Source: Paraburkholderia aromaticivorans (lineage in GTDB: Bacteria; Pseudomonadota; Gammaproteobacteria; Burkholderiales; Burkholderiaceae). From it: 64,000 nucleotides of DNA. Below are positions 37,941-46,978 of this stretch, piece after piece. The DNA is taken from assembly GCF_012689525.1 (NCBI RefSeq), contig NZ_CP051516.1, positions 868,001-932,000 of the forward strand. The letters are read 5' to 3'. Under the pieces are notes generated by a model, which worked only from the letters and a program-made list of their open reading frames with translations, had not been told where the DNA came from and ran no database searches. Numbering within the stretch: position 1 is the stretch's first letter; every line of letters starts with the position of its first letter. The translations under genes and the position numbers were made by a program.

Positions 37941-38696
37941 ATGGGTAAGGTTTATCTGATCGGCGCGGGGCCGGGTGCTGCGGACCTGATAACGGTGCGT
38001 GGGGCCCGGCTTCTGGGCGCCGCTGACGTGGTGCTGCATGACGCGCTGGTCGAGCCGGCTATGTTGGACTATGCGCCTTCGCATGCGCGGCGGATTGCTG
38101 TTGGGAAGCGTTGCGGGCAACTGTCCACCGCGCAGCAGTTCATCAATAAGCAGATTGTGGATGCTGCTTTGGAGCATGACGTAGTGGTGCGCCTTAAAGG
38201 CGGTGATCCGATGTTGTTCGGGCGCGCTGATGAGGAAATGCGGGCGCTGGAGGCTGCTGGTATCGAGTATGAGGTTGTGCCTGGGATTACTGCTGCGCTG
38301 GCGAGTGCGGCTTCTTTGAAGCGGTCGTTGACGTTGCGAGGTGTGTCGCGCAGTGTTGCACTGGCTACTTTTAGTCGGGCGCCTGGGTCTGATGAAATTC
38401 GCGAGCAGGTTAATGCGGATTCGCTGGTGTTTTATATGGGTAGGGATAGTGGGGTTGAGATTGCGCAGCAGTTGATTGATGCTGGGCGCAGTGTGGCCAC
38501 GCCTGTGGCTATTGTTGAGGCTTGTTCTACTGCGCGGGAACGCATGCTTTCTCTTACTCTTGAAGAGTTGGCCGCTGGCGATGCGCAGAGGTGGGTTGAT
38601 GCTTCGCAGCCTAGTTTGCTCATGATTGGCGAGGCTTTTGCCGCGCGGCAGGTCAAGGTGGTCGGCTCCACGGATGGGTTGTTGGTCGCGGCTTGA
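37941..38696 (+). CDS. cobA: Uroporphyrinogen-III C-methyltransferase
   Basis: 251 residues (MGKVYLIGAGPGAADLITVRG). SAM-dependent double methylation of uroporphyrinogen III to precorrin-2, first step to siroheme and cobalamin. Motifs VVRLKGGDPMLFGRADEE and VVPGITAALASAASLKRSLTLRG are typical. No CysG dehydrogenase/chelatase domain is fused. Its position after cysN suits siroheme supply for CysI. The second half uses noticeably more A/T-ending codons (for example TTT TAT ATG GGT AGG GAT AGT) than cysN. Confidence 0.94.
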   Translation: MGKVYLIGAGPGAADLITVRGARLLGAADVVLHDALVEPAMLDYAPSHARRIAVGKRCGQLSTAQQFINKQIVDAALEHDVVVRLKGGDPMLFGRADEEMRALEAAGIEYEVVPGITAALASAASLKRSLTLRGVSRSVALATFSRAPGSDEIREQVNADSLVFYMGRDSGVEIAQQLIDAGRSVATPVAIVEACSTARERMLSLTLEELAAGDAQRWVDASQPSLLMIGEAFAARQVKVVGSTDGLLVAA

Positions 38697-38743
38697 GGTT
38701 CCGGGTTGTTGCCGTGCGCTTGTTTGTTGTGTGCTTTGCGGTG

Positions 38744-38829
38744 TTGGCCTTTCCTTGAATTCATAGTGGTCTATTAGCGTTGCCCCTGTGCGGGGCGGCA
38801 CCTACTTTTCTTTGCCGGCCGCCCCTCCA
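38744..38829 (-). repeat. Dispersed repeat copy R2, segment left of the insertion
   Basis: Reverse-oriented match to the distal part of R1/R3: the complement of the TAGACCAC...TTCAAGGAAAGGCC end, the GCCCC/GGGGC hairpin and one arm of the A/T-rich hairpin (CTACTTTTCTTTGCC). It breaks off at GGCCGC where the IS element begins. The other half resumes at 40476. Confidence 0.85.
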
Positions 38830-38897
38830 TGTCAGGCTAGTTGTCGCCTCACCCGAACCGATTAGTGTAAAGATGGGGGGCGGACAGCGAATGGAAA

Positions 38898-39398
38898 ATG
38901 AAACGCTATTCAGCGGAAACCCGGGAGTGGGTAATCAAACAGATGATGCCGCCGTTTAATCGTGCGGTCGTTGAGCTGGCGGGAGCGACGGGCATCACCA
39001 CGGTGACGCTACGGACCTGGCGGCAACATGCAAGGGATGCAGGGGTATTCATGCCGGGTAATGGCAGAACCAGCGATCAGTGGTCAAGCGCCGACAAGTT
39101 CAGGGTGGTGCTGGAGACGGCGTCGCTCAACGAGGCCGAGACCTCCCAGTACTGTCGCAGCAAGGGCATCTATCCGGAGCAGATCCGGCAGTGGCGCGAG
39201 GCGTGCGAGCAGGCCAACGTAGCGCCTGAAACAAAGCCAACGGCTGCCCAGCGCAATGAAGCAAAGGCCGCTCACAAACGCATCCGTGAGCTGGAGCGCC
39301 AGCTCAGGCGCAGCGATGCCGCGCGGGCGGAGGCAGCGGCGTTGCTGAACCTGCGAAAAAAAGCCGAAGCGATCTGGGGCAAGGAAGAGGAAGACTGA
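38898..39398 (+). CDS. IS3-family transposase OrfA
   Basis: 166 residues with two helix-turn-helix-like parts (TREWVIKQMMPPFNRAVVELAGATGITTVTLRTWR and KFRVVLETASLNEAETSQYCRSKGIYPEQIRQWR) and a C-terminal leucine-zipper-like helix (KRIRELERQLRRSDAARAEAAALLNLRKK). It binds the IS ends. Its last codons cross an A7 tract from which the orfB frame can be entered. Confidence 0.9.
   Translation: MKRYSAETREWVIKQMMPPFNRAVVELAGATGITTVTLRTWRQHARDAGVFMPGNGRTSDQWSSADKFRVVLETASLNEAETSQYCRSKGIYPEQIRQWREACEQANVAPETKPTAAQRNEAKAAHKRIRELERQLRRSDAARAEAAALLNLRKKAEAIWGKEEED
39356..39362 (+). promoter_or_regulatory. Programmed -1 frameshift site (A7) between orfA and orfB
   Basis: Seven A residues read as CGA AAA AAA in the orfA frame. 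Slipping back one base enters the orfB frame, which is open without stops from here through 40447. This layout produces the OrfAB transposase in IS3-family elements. Confidence 0.8.
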
Positions 39399-39424
39399 TC
39401 AGCAGCCCGGATCGCGATGAAGCC

Positions 39425-40447
39425 ATGCAGTTGATCGATGAAGCGGTACAGCATGGGGCACGCCGCTCGCGTGCATGCGAGCAGTTGGGGCTCAGCGTGC
39501 GCAGTGTCCAGCGCTGGCGCCTGTCGCCGCAGGACGGGCGCACCCAGGTGAAGCGTGCGGCACCGCCCAACAAGCTCAGTGAGGCCGAGCGTCAGGCCGT
39601 GCTCGACGCAGCCAACCGCCCGGGCTACGCGAGTCTGACGCCGCACCAGATTGTGCCGAAACTGGCGGATGAAGGGATTTATCTGGCATCCGAATCGACG
39701 TTTTACCGGGTGCTGAAAGCGGCAGGACAAAGCCAGCGTCGAGGCCGTGCGCGAGCCCCGCGACGACGCACGCTCACGACGCATTGTGCGCAGGGTCCGA
39801 ATCAGGTGTGGTGCTGGGATATTACGTGGATGCCGACCACAGTCAGGGGCCGGTACTTCTACTGGTACATGATGAAGGACATCTACAGCCGCAAACTGGT
39901 GATGAACGAGGTCTGGGAGCAGGAGTCGGCCGAGCATGCGAGCGTCCTGCTGGCCAAGGGATGTTTGCGTGAAGGCCTCGCCGGGCGGCCGCTGGTGCTG
40001 CATTCGGATAACGGCAGTGCGATGAAAGGTGCCACCATGCGCGCGGCGATGATCGATCTCGGTGTGCAGCCTTCGTTCAGCCGGCCGCGCGTGAGCAACG
40101 ACAACGCGTTTGCCGAGTCGCTATTCCGCACGGCAAAGTACTGTCCGTTGTGGCCCGAGCAGCCGTTCGACACGCTGGAGGCGGCTCGGGAATGGGTGCA
40201 GCGCTTCGTGCAGTGGTACAACGAAGAGCACTGCCACAGCGGCCTGAAGTATGTCAGCCCGGGCCAGCGGCATCGCGGCGAAGCCAACGACCTGCTGGCC
40301 CGACGGCGTGCGCTGTACCGCAGCGCGCGCATGCAAAACCCGGCGCGCTGGTCAGGGGCCATCCGCAACTGGCACCTGACAGACGCGGTCTATCTGAATC
40401 CGGAACGAACCTCGGCCTCAGCCAAAATGTACAGGCAGGCAGCGTAA
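39425..40447 (+). CDS. IS3-family transposase OrfB (DDE integrase core)
   Basis: 340 residues from the first ATG; probably made as an OrfAB fusion by frameshift. The DDE residues sit in VWCWDITWMPTT, LVLHSDNGSAMKG and NDNAFAESLFRTAKY. An N-terminal HTH_21-like region (GYASLTPHQIVPKLADEGIYLASESTFYRVL) precedes the core. No stop or frameshift was seen, so the element may be active. Confidence 0.93.
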   Translation: MQLIDEAVQHGARRSRACEQLGLSVRSVQRWRLSPQDGRTQVKRAAPPNKLSEAERQAVLDAANRPGYASLTPHQIVPKLADEGIYLASESTFYRVLKAAGQSQRRGRARAPRRRTLTTHCAQGPNQVWCWDITWMPTTVRGRYFYWYMMKDIYSRKLVMNEVWEQESAEHASVLLAKGCLREGLAGRPLVLHSDNGSAMKGATMRAAMIDLGVQPSFSRPRVSNDNAFAESLFRTAKYCPLWPEQPFDTLEAAREWVQRFVQWYNEEHCHSGLKYVSPGQRHRGEANDLLARRRALYRSARMQNPARWSGAIRNWHLTDAVYLNPERTSASAKMYRQAA

Positions 40448-40475
40448 CGCGGTTCTGGCGACAACTACCTTGACA

Positions 40476-40638
40476 CACACCGCCGCAAAGAAAAGTAGGC
40501 AAAAGAAAGCGGCTCACACCGCGAATTCTTAAGCGGGTCCCCCGCGCAGTCACGGTAGTGGTGCATCTGGAATCTGTGCTCTCGCACACTCCGCATTCGT
40601 GACAAGGCGCTCATTCTTCCCGCCTCGCGCTCCGCGCA
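40476..40638 (-). repeat. Dispersed repeat copy R2, segment right of the insertion
   Basis: Continues the reverse-oriented repeat with the second hairpin arm (GCAAAGAAAAGTAGG), then the complements of GAGCCGC, CTTAAG, the CACTACCGYGACTGCGCGG block and GGAAGAATGAGCGCC. Joined to 38744-38829 it rebuilds one full repeat, inverted relative to R1 and R3. Confidence 0.85.
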
Positions 40639-40913
40639 CGTCAGAAGTGTCTGCTCAAACCAGTGGGTTTTTCTGTGTGCGGCGGGTGCCGTCGGCTTCG
40701 CCTCGGCACGATGCCAATGAAGACCTCCGGTTAACGCCATGGTCATTGGTCGTCTGAGCGTCGTCGCGTCGAAAAGCGTTAGCGCAGAATCAGCCCACGT
40801 TCGCCGCCAGCGCCGACGTCGCGCAGCAGGAACCTCGAACACGAAAGGCGCATATGTTGCGCCTTTCGTCACATTTTCGGCCCGCGTTTCGCGATTCGCC
40901 TTCAGACTTCCAA

Positions 40914-40941
40914 GTTTCGAGTTTCGAGTTTCGAGTTTCGA
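40914..40941 (+). repeat. Tandem GTTTCGA heptamers
   Basis: Four perfect copies of GTTTCGA in a row, with a degenerate fifth near 40955. It lies in the 40639-40976 stretch downstream of the minus-strand hypothetical gene, where nothing else was recognised. Confidence 0.8.
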
Positions 40942-40976
40942 CTTCTGAGTTCTAAGTTTCGAGCCGCGAGCCGCTG

Positions 40977-41429
40977 TCAGTGCGCCGTCACTGCGCGACG
41001 AGCGACGGTTTTGAACCGCATCTGCCCGATCTGCATAGGTCTCGTTGCACCAACACGTTCGCGGCTTTCCGATCCGCTCTGCGTGGCCTTCGCCAAAAGG
41101 TCCGCCGCGTGGCGTGCTGTGATGCGGCGTTCAGGAATGCCCTTCGCATCGAGTGCGATGACGTGATACAACTCGCGGTCATTCTCGACCTCCTGCTGAT
41201 AGTCCTCGCCCGTATCGACCAGTAGTTCCAACAACTTCCGTTGTCGAAGTCTTTCTTCTCGCGTCACAGCCGGACTCCTAACTATCGAAGCCGCAAGTGT
41301 GACTTGTTTATCCAGTTGACTTAACTGCCGCTCAACCAGTCCGAAGACGGATAGCGCAAGTCTTTCGTATTGAAGTGCATCAACGGGTGGGCGCGACGCG
41401 GTGCGTGATTGCTTGGCGGATTTACTCAT
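40977..41429 (-). CDS. Hypothetical 150-residue helical protein
   Basis: Started at the ATG at 41429, with GGGAG upstream, giving MSKSAKQSRTASRPPVDALQYERLALSVFGLVERQLSQLDKQ (first residues). Predicted mainly helical, with no signal peptide; family not recognised. The C-terminus is basic (RPMQIGQMRFKTVARRAVTAH). A nested dyad lies in its 5' region. It is alone between the IS element and repeat R3, so it belongs to the accessory patch. Confidence 0.6.
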   Translation of the reverse strand: MSKSAKQSRTASRPPVDALQYERLALSVFGLVERQLSQLDKQVTLAASIVRSPAVTREERLRQRKLLELLVDTGEDYQQEVENDRELYHVIALDAKGIPERRITARHAADLLAKATQSGSESRERVGATRPMQIGQMRFKTVARRAVTAH

Positions 41430-41503
41430 GGCGCGATCTCCCTGAAACGTATTCGATCGCCCAACACGCGCTTGCGCGGTGGTGAGCGGGCACAGTGACA
41501 AGG

Positions 41504-41644
41504 TTGGCGGCCGGCGTAGAACCAGAACCGGCAGACCCGAAGGTCTCCTTGCCACGGGGCCCGCCCGCAAAAGAAAGCACGCGAAGGCTGACGCACGCCT
41601 GACTGCGCAGGCGCACGGGTTCTACGCTACACACAGACCGCCAA
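41504..41644. other. Nested inverted repeat, candidate structured RNA or leader
   Basis: Outer pair TTGGCGG (41504-41510) and CCGCCAA (41638-41644) encloses GCGTAGAACC (41514-41523) and GGTTCTACGC (41618-41627), both perfect. Inside is a small stem AGACC-CGAA-GGTCT. The order and pairing fit a folded RNA of about 140 bases upstream of the 150-residue gene. Short open frames on both strands here are unconvincing. Nothing else was recognised in 41430-41840. Confidence 0.5.
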
Positions 41645-41840
41645 GCCCGACCGTCATTGTTTTGACGGCAAACTGAGTCTAGAACGTATCGATTGACGAG
41701 TGATCAGCCGCCCAGGCTAAAAACCTTGCGCGACCAACATTTCTGAAATTTCCCAAGCATCACCCGAATGCGAGGACTACAGCGGTAGGGAAACGCTGAA
41801 CGAGAACGAAGGAACGGTGTGAATGAACGACCACGACGGC

Positions 41841-42080
41841 GCGCGCAGCGCCGCCGGAAGAATGACTGCCTTGTCACGAACGCGGAATGTGCGAGAACGC
41901 AGATTCCAGATGCGCCACTACCGCGACTGCGCGGGGACCCCGCTTAAGAACTGGCGGTGTGAGCCGCTTTCTTTTGCCTACTTTTCTTTGCGGCCGGCAA
42001 AGAGAAGTAGGTGCCGCCCCGCACAGGGGCAACACTAATAGACCACTATGAATTCAAGGAGAGGCCAACAACGCGCCGAG
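41841..42080 (+). repeat. Dispersed intergenic repeat, copy R3
   Basis: Full-length copy with the same block order as R1: GCGCGCAGCGCCGCCGG start, CCACTACCGCGACTGCGCGG, CTTAAG, the hairpin CTACTTTTCTTTGC...GGCAAAGAGAAGTAG, the GCCCC/GGGGC hairpin and GACCACTATGAATTCAAGG. It ends about 20 bases before the stop of cbiX and is inverted relative to R2. Confidence 0.85.
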
Positions 42081-42100
42081 GCGCAAAGCCAAAAGAGCAA

Positions 42101-42472
42101 TCAAACCTGCCGCAGACAATATTCCGCGACGGCATCCAGAACCGCTTCATCCTCACCAACAGCCGTAGCGCACGTAATGAGAACAGCAGGATGCAAAGCC
42201 TGGCATTGCTCGACCACGAGAGGCAGATCCTTCCTCACATGCCCGCCTTGCCCAAAAAACACAGGCACAACGGTAACCACATCACAGCCTTGAGCGACAA
42301 GATCACCCACGGCTGTAGGCAAATCCGGCTCCATCAACTCAAGAAACGCCAACGCCACAGGCCGAGCCTCCAAAGAAGCGCCCCGCAACTTGATAGCTAA
42401 CCGCTCAAAAGGCTCCCGCCACCGCACATCCCTGGCGCCATGCCCAAACAGAACGATGCCTTGCATAGCCAT
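42101..42472 (-). CDS. CbiX/SirB-type sirohydrochlorin chelatase
   Basis: 123 residues, the short homodimeric CbiX form. Active-site His residues are in LFGHGARD and GGHVRKDLP. It inserts Fe or Co into sirohydrochlorin; with CobA nearby and sulfite reductase upstream, siroheme synthesis is the likeliest role, but cobalt insertion is possible. AGGAG stands eight bases before the ATG at 42472, and lptG ends only 11 bases upstream, so it is probably read with lptF-lptG. Confidence 0.88.
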   Translation of the reverse strand: MAMQGIVLFGHGARDVRWREPFERLAIKLRGASLEARPVALAFLELMEPDLPTAVGDLVAQGCDVVTVVPVFFGQGGHVRKDLPLVVEQCQALHPAVLITCATAVGEDEAVLDAVAEYCLRQV

Positions 42473-42483
42473 GAAAACCGCTC

Positions 42484-43632
42484 CTAATGCCGATCAACCC
42501 ACTTCAACCCAACCAACCCAAGCACCAGATAAACCAACCCAGGCGTAGCCGCAGTCAAAGGAGCAGGCCAGGTATTCAACGTCCCGATATGCGAGAACAA
42601 AGTGTTGAACAACTGAAAACTCATCCCCAGCATAATCCCGCCGAAAACCTTCATCCCGACGACACCAGCCCGCGTATGCAGATACGCAAACGGCAACGAC
42701 AACACCAGCATCACAAACACCGCAAACGGATACAACAACTTGCGCCACAGCGCGATCTCATACCGCTGCGTATCCTGATGATTCTCGGTCAAATGCTGGA
42801 TATACCGGAACAGATTGAACATCGACATCCGATCCGGCGATACCAGCAGCACCGACAGAATCTGCGGCGTCAATTCCGAGCGCAGCGAATACTCCGGCAC
42901 GGCGACTTCCTTCGCCCGATATACCGGATTCAGCGCATCGGCGGGCGTACCGGGAGGAGGGGGCACATCGATCAATTGCGTATCGGTCACGCCGGTCAAC
43001 TGCCAATGGCCCGGCGGCTGAAACTTGCCACTTTTGGCGGTCCGCACATTCGAAAGCCGGAACTTCGAATCGAATTCATAGATGCGTACATTGCTAATCG
43101 TGGCGTCAGGCTTCAACTCGCCGACGTTCACGAAGCGCGTCACCTGCTCGCCATCCGCGCGCGCCGTGAGCGTATCTTTCACCCACACACCGGACTCGAA
43201 GTTACTCGACACCGAAGACCCCAGCGCCTCGAGTCGCACGCGCTCCGACAATTGATCGGTGTAAGGACCGACCACTTCGCCGATCAGATACGTCAGCAAA
43301 ACAAGCGGAATACCGATCTTCAACAGCGAGCGCAACGCCTGATTCGTAGCAAGCCCGGACACGCGGAAAATCGTGTACTCGGAATTCGCCGCCATTTGCG
43401 CGAACACATAGATCGCGCTGATCAGCGCGGCGACCGGAATGATTTCGTAGAAGCGCGACGGCGTTTGCAGCGCAACTCGCAGCACCGCGTACTGGAACTT
43501 GTAATTGCCGTGGCCGACCGAATTCAATTCGTTGATCAGGTCGAAGAAAAAGAACAGACCCGAAAACGCAAACAGAATGAAGATGAACGTGAGATAGATC
43601 TGACGCGCGAAGTACCTTTCATAGATGCGCAT
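42484..43632 (-). CDS. lptG: LPS export permease LptG
   Basis: 382 residues, inner-membrane subunit of the LptB2FG transporter that extracts lipopolysaccharide. Typical YjgP/YjgQ start MRIYERYFARQIYLTFIFILFAFSGLFFFFDLINE, a periplasmic beta-jellyroll, and C-terminal helices (PFAVFVMLVLSLPFAYLHTRAGVVGMKVFGGIMLG). It starts three bases after lptF ends. Confidence 0.95.
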   Translation of the reverse strand: MRIYERYFARQIYLTFIFILFAFSGLFFFFDLINELNSVGHGNYKFQYAVLRVALQTPSRFYEIIPVAALISAIYVFAQMAANSEYTIFRVSGLATNQALRSLLKIGIPLVLLTYLIGEVVGPYTDQLSERVRLEALGSSVSSNFESGVWVKDTLTARADGEQVTRFVNVGELKPDATISNVRIYEFDSKFRLSNVRTAKSGKFQPPGHWQLTGVTDTQLIDVPPPPGTPADALNPVYRAKEVAVPEYSLRSELTPQILSVLLVSPDRMSMFNLFRYIQHLTENHQDTQRYEIALWRKLLYPFAVFVMLVLSLPFAYLHTRAGVVGMKVFGGIMLGMSFQLFNTLFSHIGTLNTWPAPLTAATPGLVYLVLGLVGLKWVDRH

Positions 43633-43635
43633 CGG

Positions 43636-44733
43636 TCAGGCTCCCTGCGAACGGCTGAACATCTTTCGCGTGAAGAGCGGCCGGTTGCGCACGCGCAGCC
43701 AGAAAATGAACGCGACGATCGCCGCGACGATCACGTGCAGACCCACTAGCCCGACCGGGAACGACATCTTGCCCTGCTCGATCCACGACTGCACCACGTT
43801 CAACAGATTCGAATACGTCAGATAGATGAGCACGGCCATCACGAGATTGATGGTGCGGCTGCGCCGCGGGTTCTGATGCGCGAGCGGAATGGCGAGCAGC
43901 ATCAGGTTGAGCGCAATGAGCGGCAGCCCCGCCCGCCACGCGAATTCGGCGAGATTGTCAGTGGTGGGATTGCGCAGCAGCGTGAGCGTGGGCGTGCCGG
44001 TGGTGGTCGGCGTATTAATGACCGGCTGGCTCTGGATCTTCACGCCATAGCGCTCGAATTCCATGATGCGGAAATCTGGCTGGCCCGGTTGGCCGTCGTA
44101 ACGGCGGCCGTTTTCCAGCACGACGAAGCGATCGCCGTTCTTGCGCGTCTCGGTATGGCCGGTTTTCGACACGACCACGTTGACCTTGCCGTTCTCCGTG
44201 CTGGTCACGAACACGTTCTCGACGCGTGCCTGGTCGGGCGACATCTTCTCGATGAAGAACACGCGGTGGCTGGTGGCCGATTCGCGGAACTGGCCCGGCG
44301 CGAGCAGCGAGACCTCGTCGCGCTGCTGGAAGCGCGCGCGGATCAGTTTGCTCTGCTGGTTCGACCACGGCCAGCCGACGAACACGAAGAACATGATGAG
44401 GATGATGATCGGCGTGGCAAAAATGCCGATCGGCTTGATGAATTGCGTCAGACTGACACCCGACGAGAGCCACACGACCATCTCGGAGTCTTTGTACCAA
44501 CGGGTCAGGACGAACAGGATCGACACGAACAGGGTCGCGACGAGCATGATCGCCAGGTAGCCGATCACGGTCAGGCCGATCAGGACCAGCACGTCGCGCG
44601 GGTCGATCTCGCCCGAGGCTGCGAAGCCGACGATGCGGATCATCATCGTCGTCAGCACGAGCGTGAGGAGAACCATGAACACGGCACCAGCCGTATACGC
44701 GAGTTCGCGCTGGAGGGAGCGTTCGAAGATCAT
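43636..44733 (-). CDS. lptF: LPS export permease LptF
   Basis: 365 residues, partner of LptG. Begins [36 protein letters not shown], with a central periplasmic domain and C-terminal membrane helices ([36 protein letters not shown]). Divergent from pepA across 137 bases. Confidence 0.95.
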   Translation of the reverse strand: MIFERSLQRELAYTAGAVFMVLLTLVLTTMMIRIVGFAASGEIDPRDVLVLIGLTVIGYLAIMLVATLFVSILFVLTRWYKDSEMVVWLSSGVSLTQFIKPIGIFATPIIILIMFFVFVGWPWSNQQSKLIRARFQQRDEVSLLAPGQFRESATSHRVFFIEKMSPDQARVENVFVTSTENGKVNVVVSKTGHTETRKNGDRFVVLENGRRYDGQPGQPDFRIMEFERYGVKIQSQPVINTPTTTGTPTLTLLRNPTTDNLAEFAWRAGLPLIALNLMLLAIPLAHQNPRRSRTINLVMAVLIYLTYSNLLNVVQSWIEQGKMSFPVGLVGLHVIVAAIVAFIFWLRVRNRPLFTRKMFSRSQGA

Positions 44734-44870
44734 TATTGATGAAGAGAGGGGGCGCTCTCAGTGGCGCACGGGTTGCTTCCCGTCACACCTCCGGTGCAGC
44801 CGCCGCAGGAAAAATAGCGGATAATTGCGGCTTTCATCCTAAGCCCAGATTTTATCCGAGGACAAGCGCG

Positions 44871-46412
44871 ATGGACTTTAGCATAAAAGCCTGTGATTGG
44901 ACCAAAGGCTCGTCAAACGGTTTCCTGACTGGGAAATCCGATTGCATCGTAATCGGCGTGTTCGAGTCGCAAACCCTGTCGGGCGCGGCTCTCGAGATCG
45001 ACGAGGCCACCCGCGGCCTACTGAACCGCATCATCAAGGCCGGCGACATGGACGGCAAGGCCGGCACCACGCTGTTCCTGCATGAAGTGTCGGGCATCGG
45101 CGCGTCCCGCGTGCTGCTGGTCGGCCTCGGCAAACAGGACGCTTTCAACCAGAAAGCCTACGGCGATGCCGTCCGCGCCGCGTGGCGCGCACTGCTGGGC
45201 ACCAAGATCGTCCAGGTCACCTTCACGCTGGCGCAACTGCCGATCCTCGAACGCACGGCCGATTGGGGCGTGCGCGCCGCGATTCTCGCGCTGCGCGAAC
45301 TGACCTACAAGTTCACGCAGATGAAGAGCAAGCCGGACAATTCGGCGCGCGCCTTGAAGCGCATCGTCTTCAGCGTCAACACGGGCGACGAGAAGACCGC
45401 CAAGGTAGCCGCGAAGCAGGGCGCCGCGCTCGCCAACGGCATGGACCTGACGCGCGACCTGGGCAATCTGCCGAGCAATGTCTGCACGCCGACCCACCTC
45501 GCCAACACCGCGAAGAAGCTCGCCAAAGACTGGAAGCTGAAGGTCGAAGTGCTGGGCGAAAAGCAGTGCGAAGCGCTCAAGATGGGCTCGTTCCTGTCGG
45601 TCACGGCGGGCTCGGTCGAACCGGCGCAGTTCATCGTGCTGCAGTACCAGGGCGGCGCCGCGAAAGCCGCGCCGGTGGTGCTGGTCGGCAAGGGCGTGAC
45701 GTTCGACACGGGCGGCATCTCGCTGAAGCCGGGCGAAGGCATGGACGAAATGAAGTACGACATGTGCGGCGCCGGTTCGGTGCTGGGCACGTTGCGTGCC
45801 GTCGCCGAAATGGGCTTGAAAATCAACGTGGTAGGCATCATTCCGGCGGTGGAGAACATGCCGTCGGCCACGGCCACCAAGCCGGGCGACATCGTCACCA
45901 GCATGAAGGGCCTGACGATCGAAGTGCTCAATACCGACGCGGAAGGCCGCCTGATCCTGTGCGACGCGCTCACCTACGCCGAGCGCTTCAAGCCGGCCGC
46001 GGTGATCGACATCGCCACGCTGACGGGCGCCTGCATCATCGCGCTGGGTCACCACAACAGCGGCCTGTTCTCGAAAGACGACGCGCTGGCGGGCGAGCTG
46101 CTCGACGCATCGCGTGAAGCGTCCGACCCGGCCTGGCGCCTGCCGCTCGACGACGAGTATCAGGACCAGCTCAAGTCGAACTTCGCGGATCTGGCCAACA
46201 TCGGCGGCCGTCCGGCGGGCAGCGTGACGGCGGCGTGCTTCCTGTCGCGCTTCACCGACGCCTATCCGTGGGCGCACCTGGACATCGCGGGGACGGCATG
46301 GAAGAGCGGTGCGGCGAAGGGCGCCACCGGCCGTCCGGTGCCGTTGCTCGCGCAGTTCTTGATCGACAGGGCCGCTGGCGGTCGGGCTGCGGACGGTCGC
46401 GCCGCACAATGA
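44871..46412 (+). CDS. pepA: Cytosol (leucyl) aminopeptidase
   Basis: 513 residues from the ATG at 44871 ([15 protein letters not shown]). M17 peptidase binding two metal ions: [30 protein letters not shown] and [18 protein letters not shown] hold the metal ligands and catalytic Lys/Arg. Releases N-terminal residues from peptides; the E. coli relative also binds DNA. The chi-subunit gene follows. Confidence 0.96.
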   Translation: MDFSIKACDWTKGSSNGFLTGKSDCIVIGVFESQTLSGAALEIDEATRGLLNRIIKAGDMDGKAGTTLFLHEVSGIGASRVLLVGLGKQDAFNQKAYGDAVRAAWRALLGTKIVQVTFTLAQLPILERTADWGVRAAILALRELTYKFTQMKSKPDNSARALKRIVFSVNTGDEKTAKVAAKQGAALANGMDLTRDLGNLPSNVCTPTHLANTAKKLAKDWKLKVEVLGEKQCEALKMGSFLSVTAGSVEPAQFIVLQYQGGAAKAAPVVLVGKGVTFDTGGISLKPGEGMDEMKYDMCGAGSVLGTLRAVAEMGLKINVVGIIPAVENMPSATATKPGDIVTSMKGLTIEVLNTDAEGRLILCDALTYAERFKPAAVIDIATLTGACIIALGHHNSGLFSKDDALAGELLDASREASDPAWRLPLDDEYQDQLKSNFADLANIGGRPAGSVTAACFLSRFTDAYPWAHLDIAGTAWKSGAAKGATGRPVPLLAQFLIDRAAGGRAADGRAAQ

Positions 46413-46470
46413 CGCAATGCAGTAAGGGTGTAGGTGCGGCTGCAAACGCAGCCGCCAAGCGGAGCCGCCG

Positions 46471-46887
46471 ATGACGAGAATCGACTTTCACTCGAACGTC
46501 GGCGATTCGCTGCTGTATGCGTGCCGCCTGATCCGCAAGGCGTATCAGGCGGGCCAGCCGACCATCGTGCTGGCCGAGCCCGCGCGCCTGAAGGCCTTCG
46601 ACGAACAGTTGTGGACCTTCGCGCCGCTCGACTTCGTGCCGCACTGCATGGCGGGCACGCCGCTCGCCGCGCAAACGCCGATCGTGCTGGCTTCCAGCCT
46701 CGACGATGTGCCGCATCATCAGGTGCTGCTCAATCTGGGCGCCACGGTGCCGGCGCAATTCGCGCGCTTCGAAAGATTGCTGGAAGTGGTCGGTAACGCA
46801 CACGAGGAACTCGCGGCGGGCCGCGAACGCTATCGCTTCTATCGCGATCGCGGCTATGCTCTGAACAACTACAAGCAAGGCAGCTAG
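46471..46887 (+). CDS. holC: DNA polymerase III chi subunit
   Basis: 138 residues, normal HolC length: MTRIDFHSNVGDSLLYACRLIRKAY, the LWTFAPLDFVPHCM region and C-terminal FYRDRGYALNNYK. It links the clamp loader to SSB. pepA-holC order is conserved in proteobacteria. Starts 58 bases after pepA. Confidence 0.93.
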   Translation: MTRIDFHSNVGDSLLYACRLIRKAYQAGQPTIVLAEPARLKAFDEQLWTFAPLDFVPHCMAGTPLAAQTPIVLASSLDDVPHHQVLLNLGATVPAQFARFERLLEVVGNAHEELAAGRERYRFYRDRGYALNNYKQGS

Positions 46888-46978
46888 GTCCCATTCGGTC
46901 CGCGTCGCGCGTGTCTGGTCTCAGGCATTCGGCGCCACGCGGGCTGCTTCAGCTTCGACTCAAACACGGAGAGCGCAC

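Larger units (their letters stand above)
38830..40475 (+). mobile_element. IS3-family insertion sequence (about 1.65 kb)
   Basis: Ends are imperfect inverted repeats: TGTCAGGCTAGTTGTCGCC at 38830-38848 and GGCGACAACTACCTTGACA at 40457-40475, 17 of 19 matching and bounded by TG...CA. It carries orfA and orfB with an A7 slip site, all apparently intact. It interrupts copy R2 of the dispersed repeat within its hairpin. No exact target duplication is clear; GCCGC appears next to both ends, but a few extra bases remain. Confidence 0.88.

Noticed and set aside
41823..42038. Small plus-strand frame inside repeat R3
   Set aside because: Equivalent frames in R1 and R2 differ in start, length and end. 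The conservation is at the DNA level, including hairpins.
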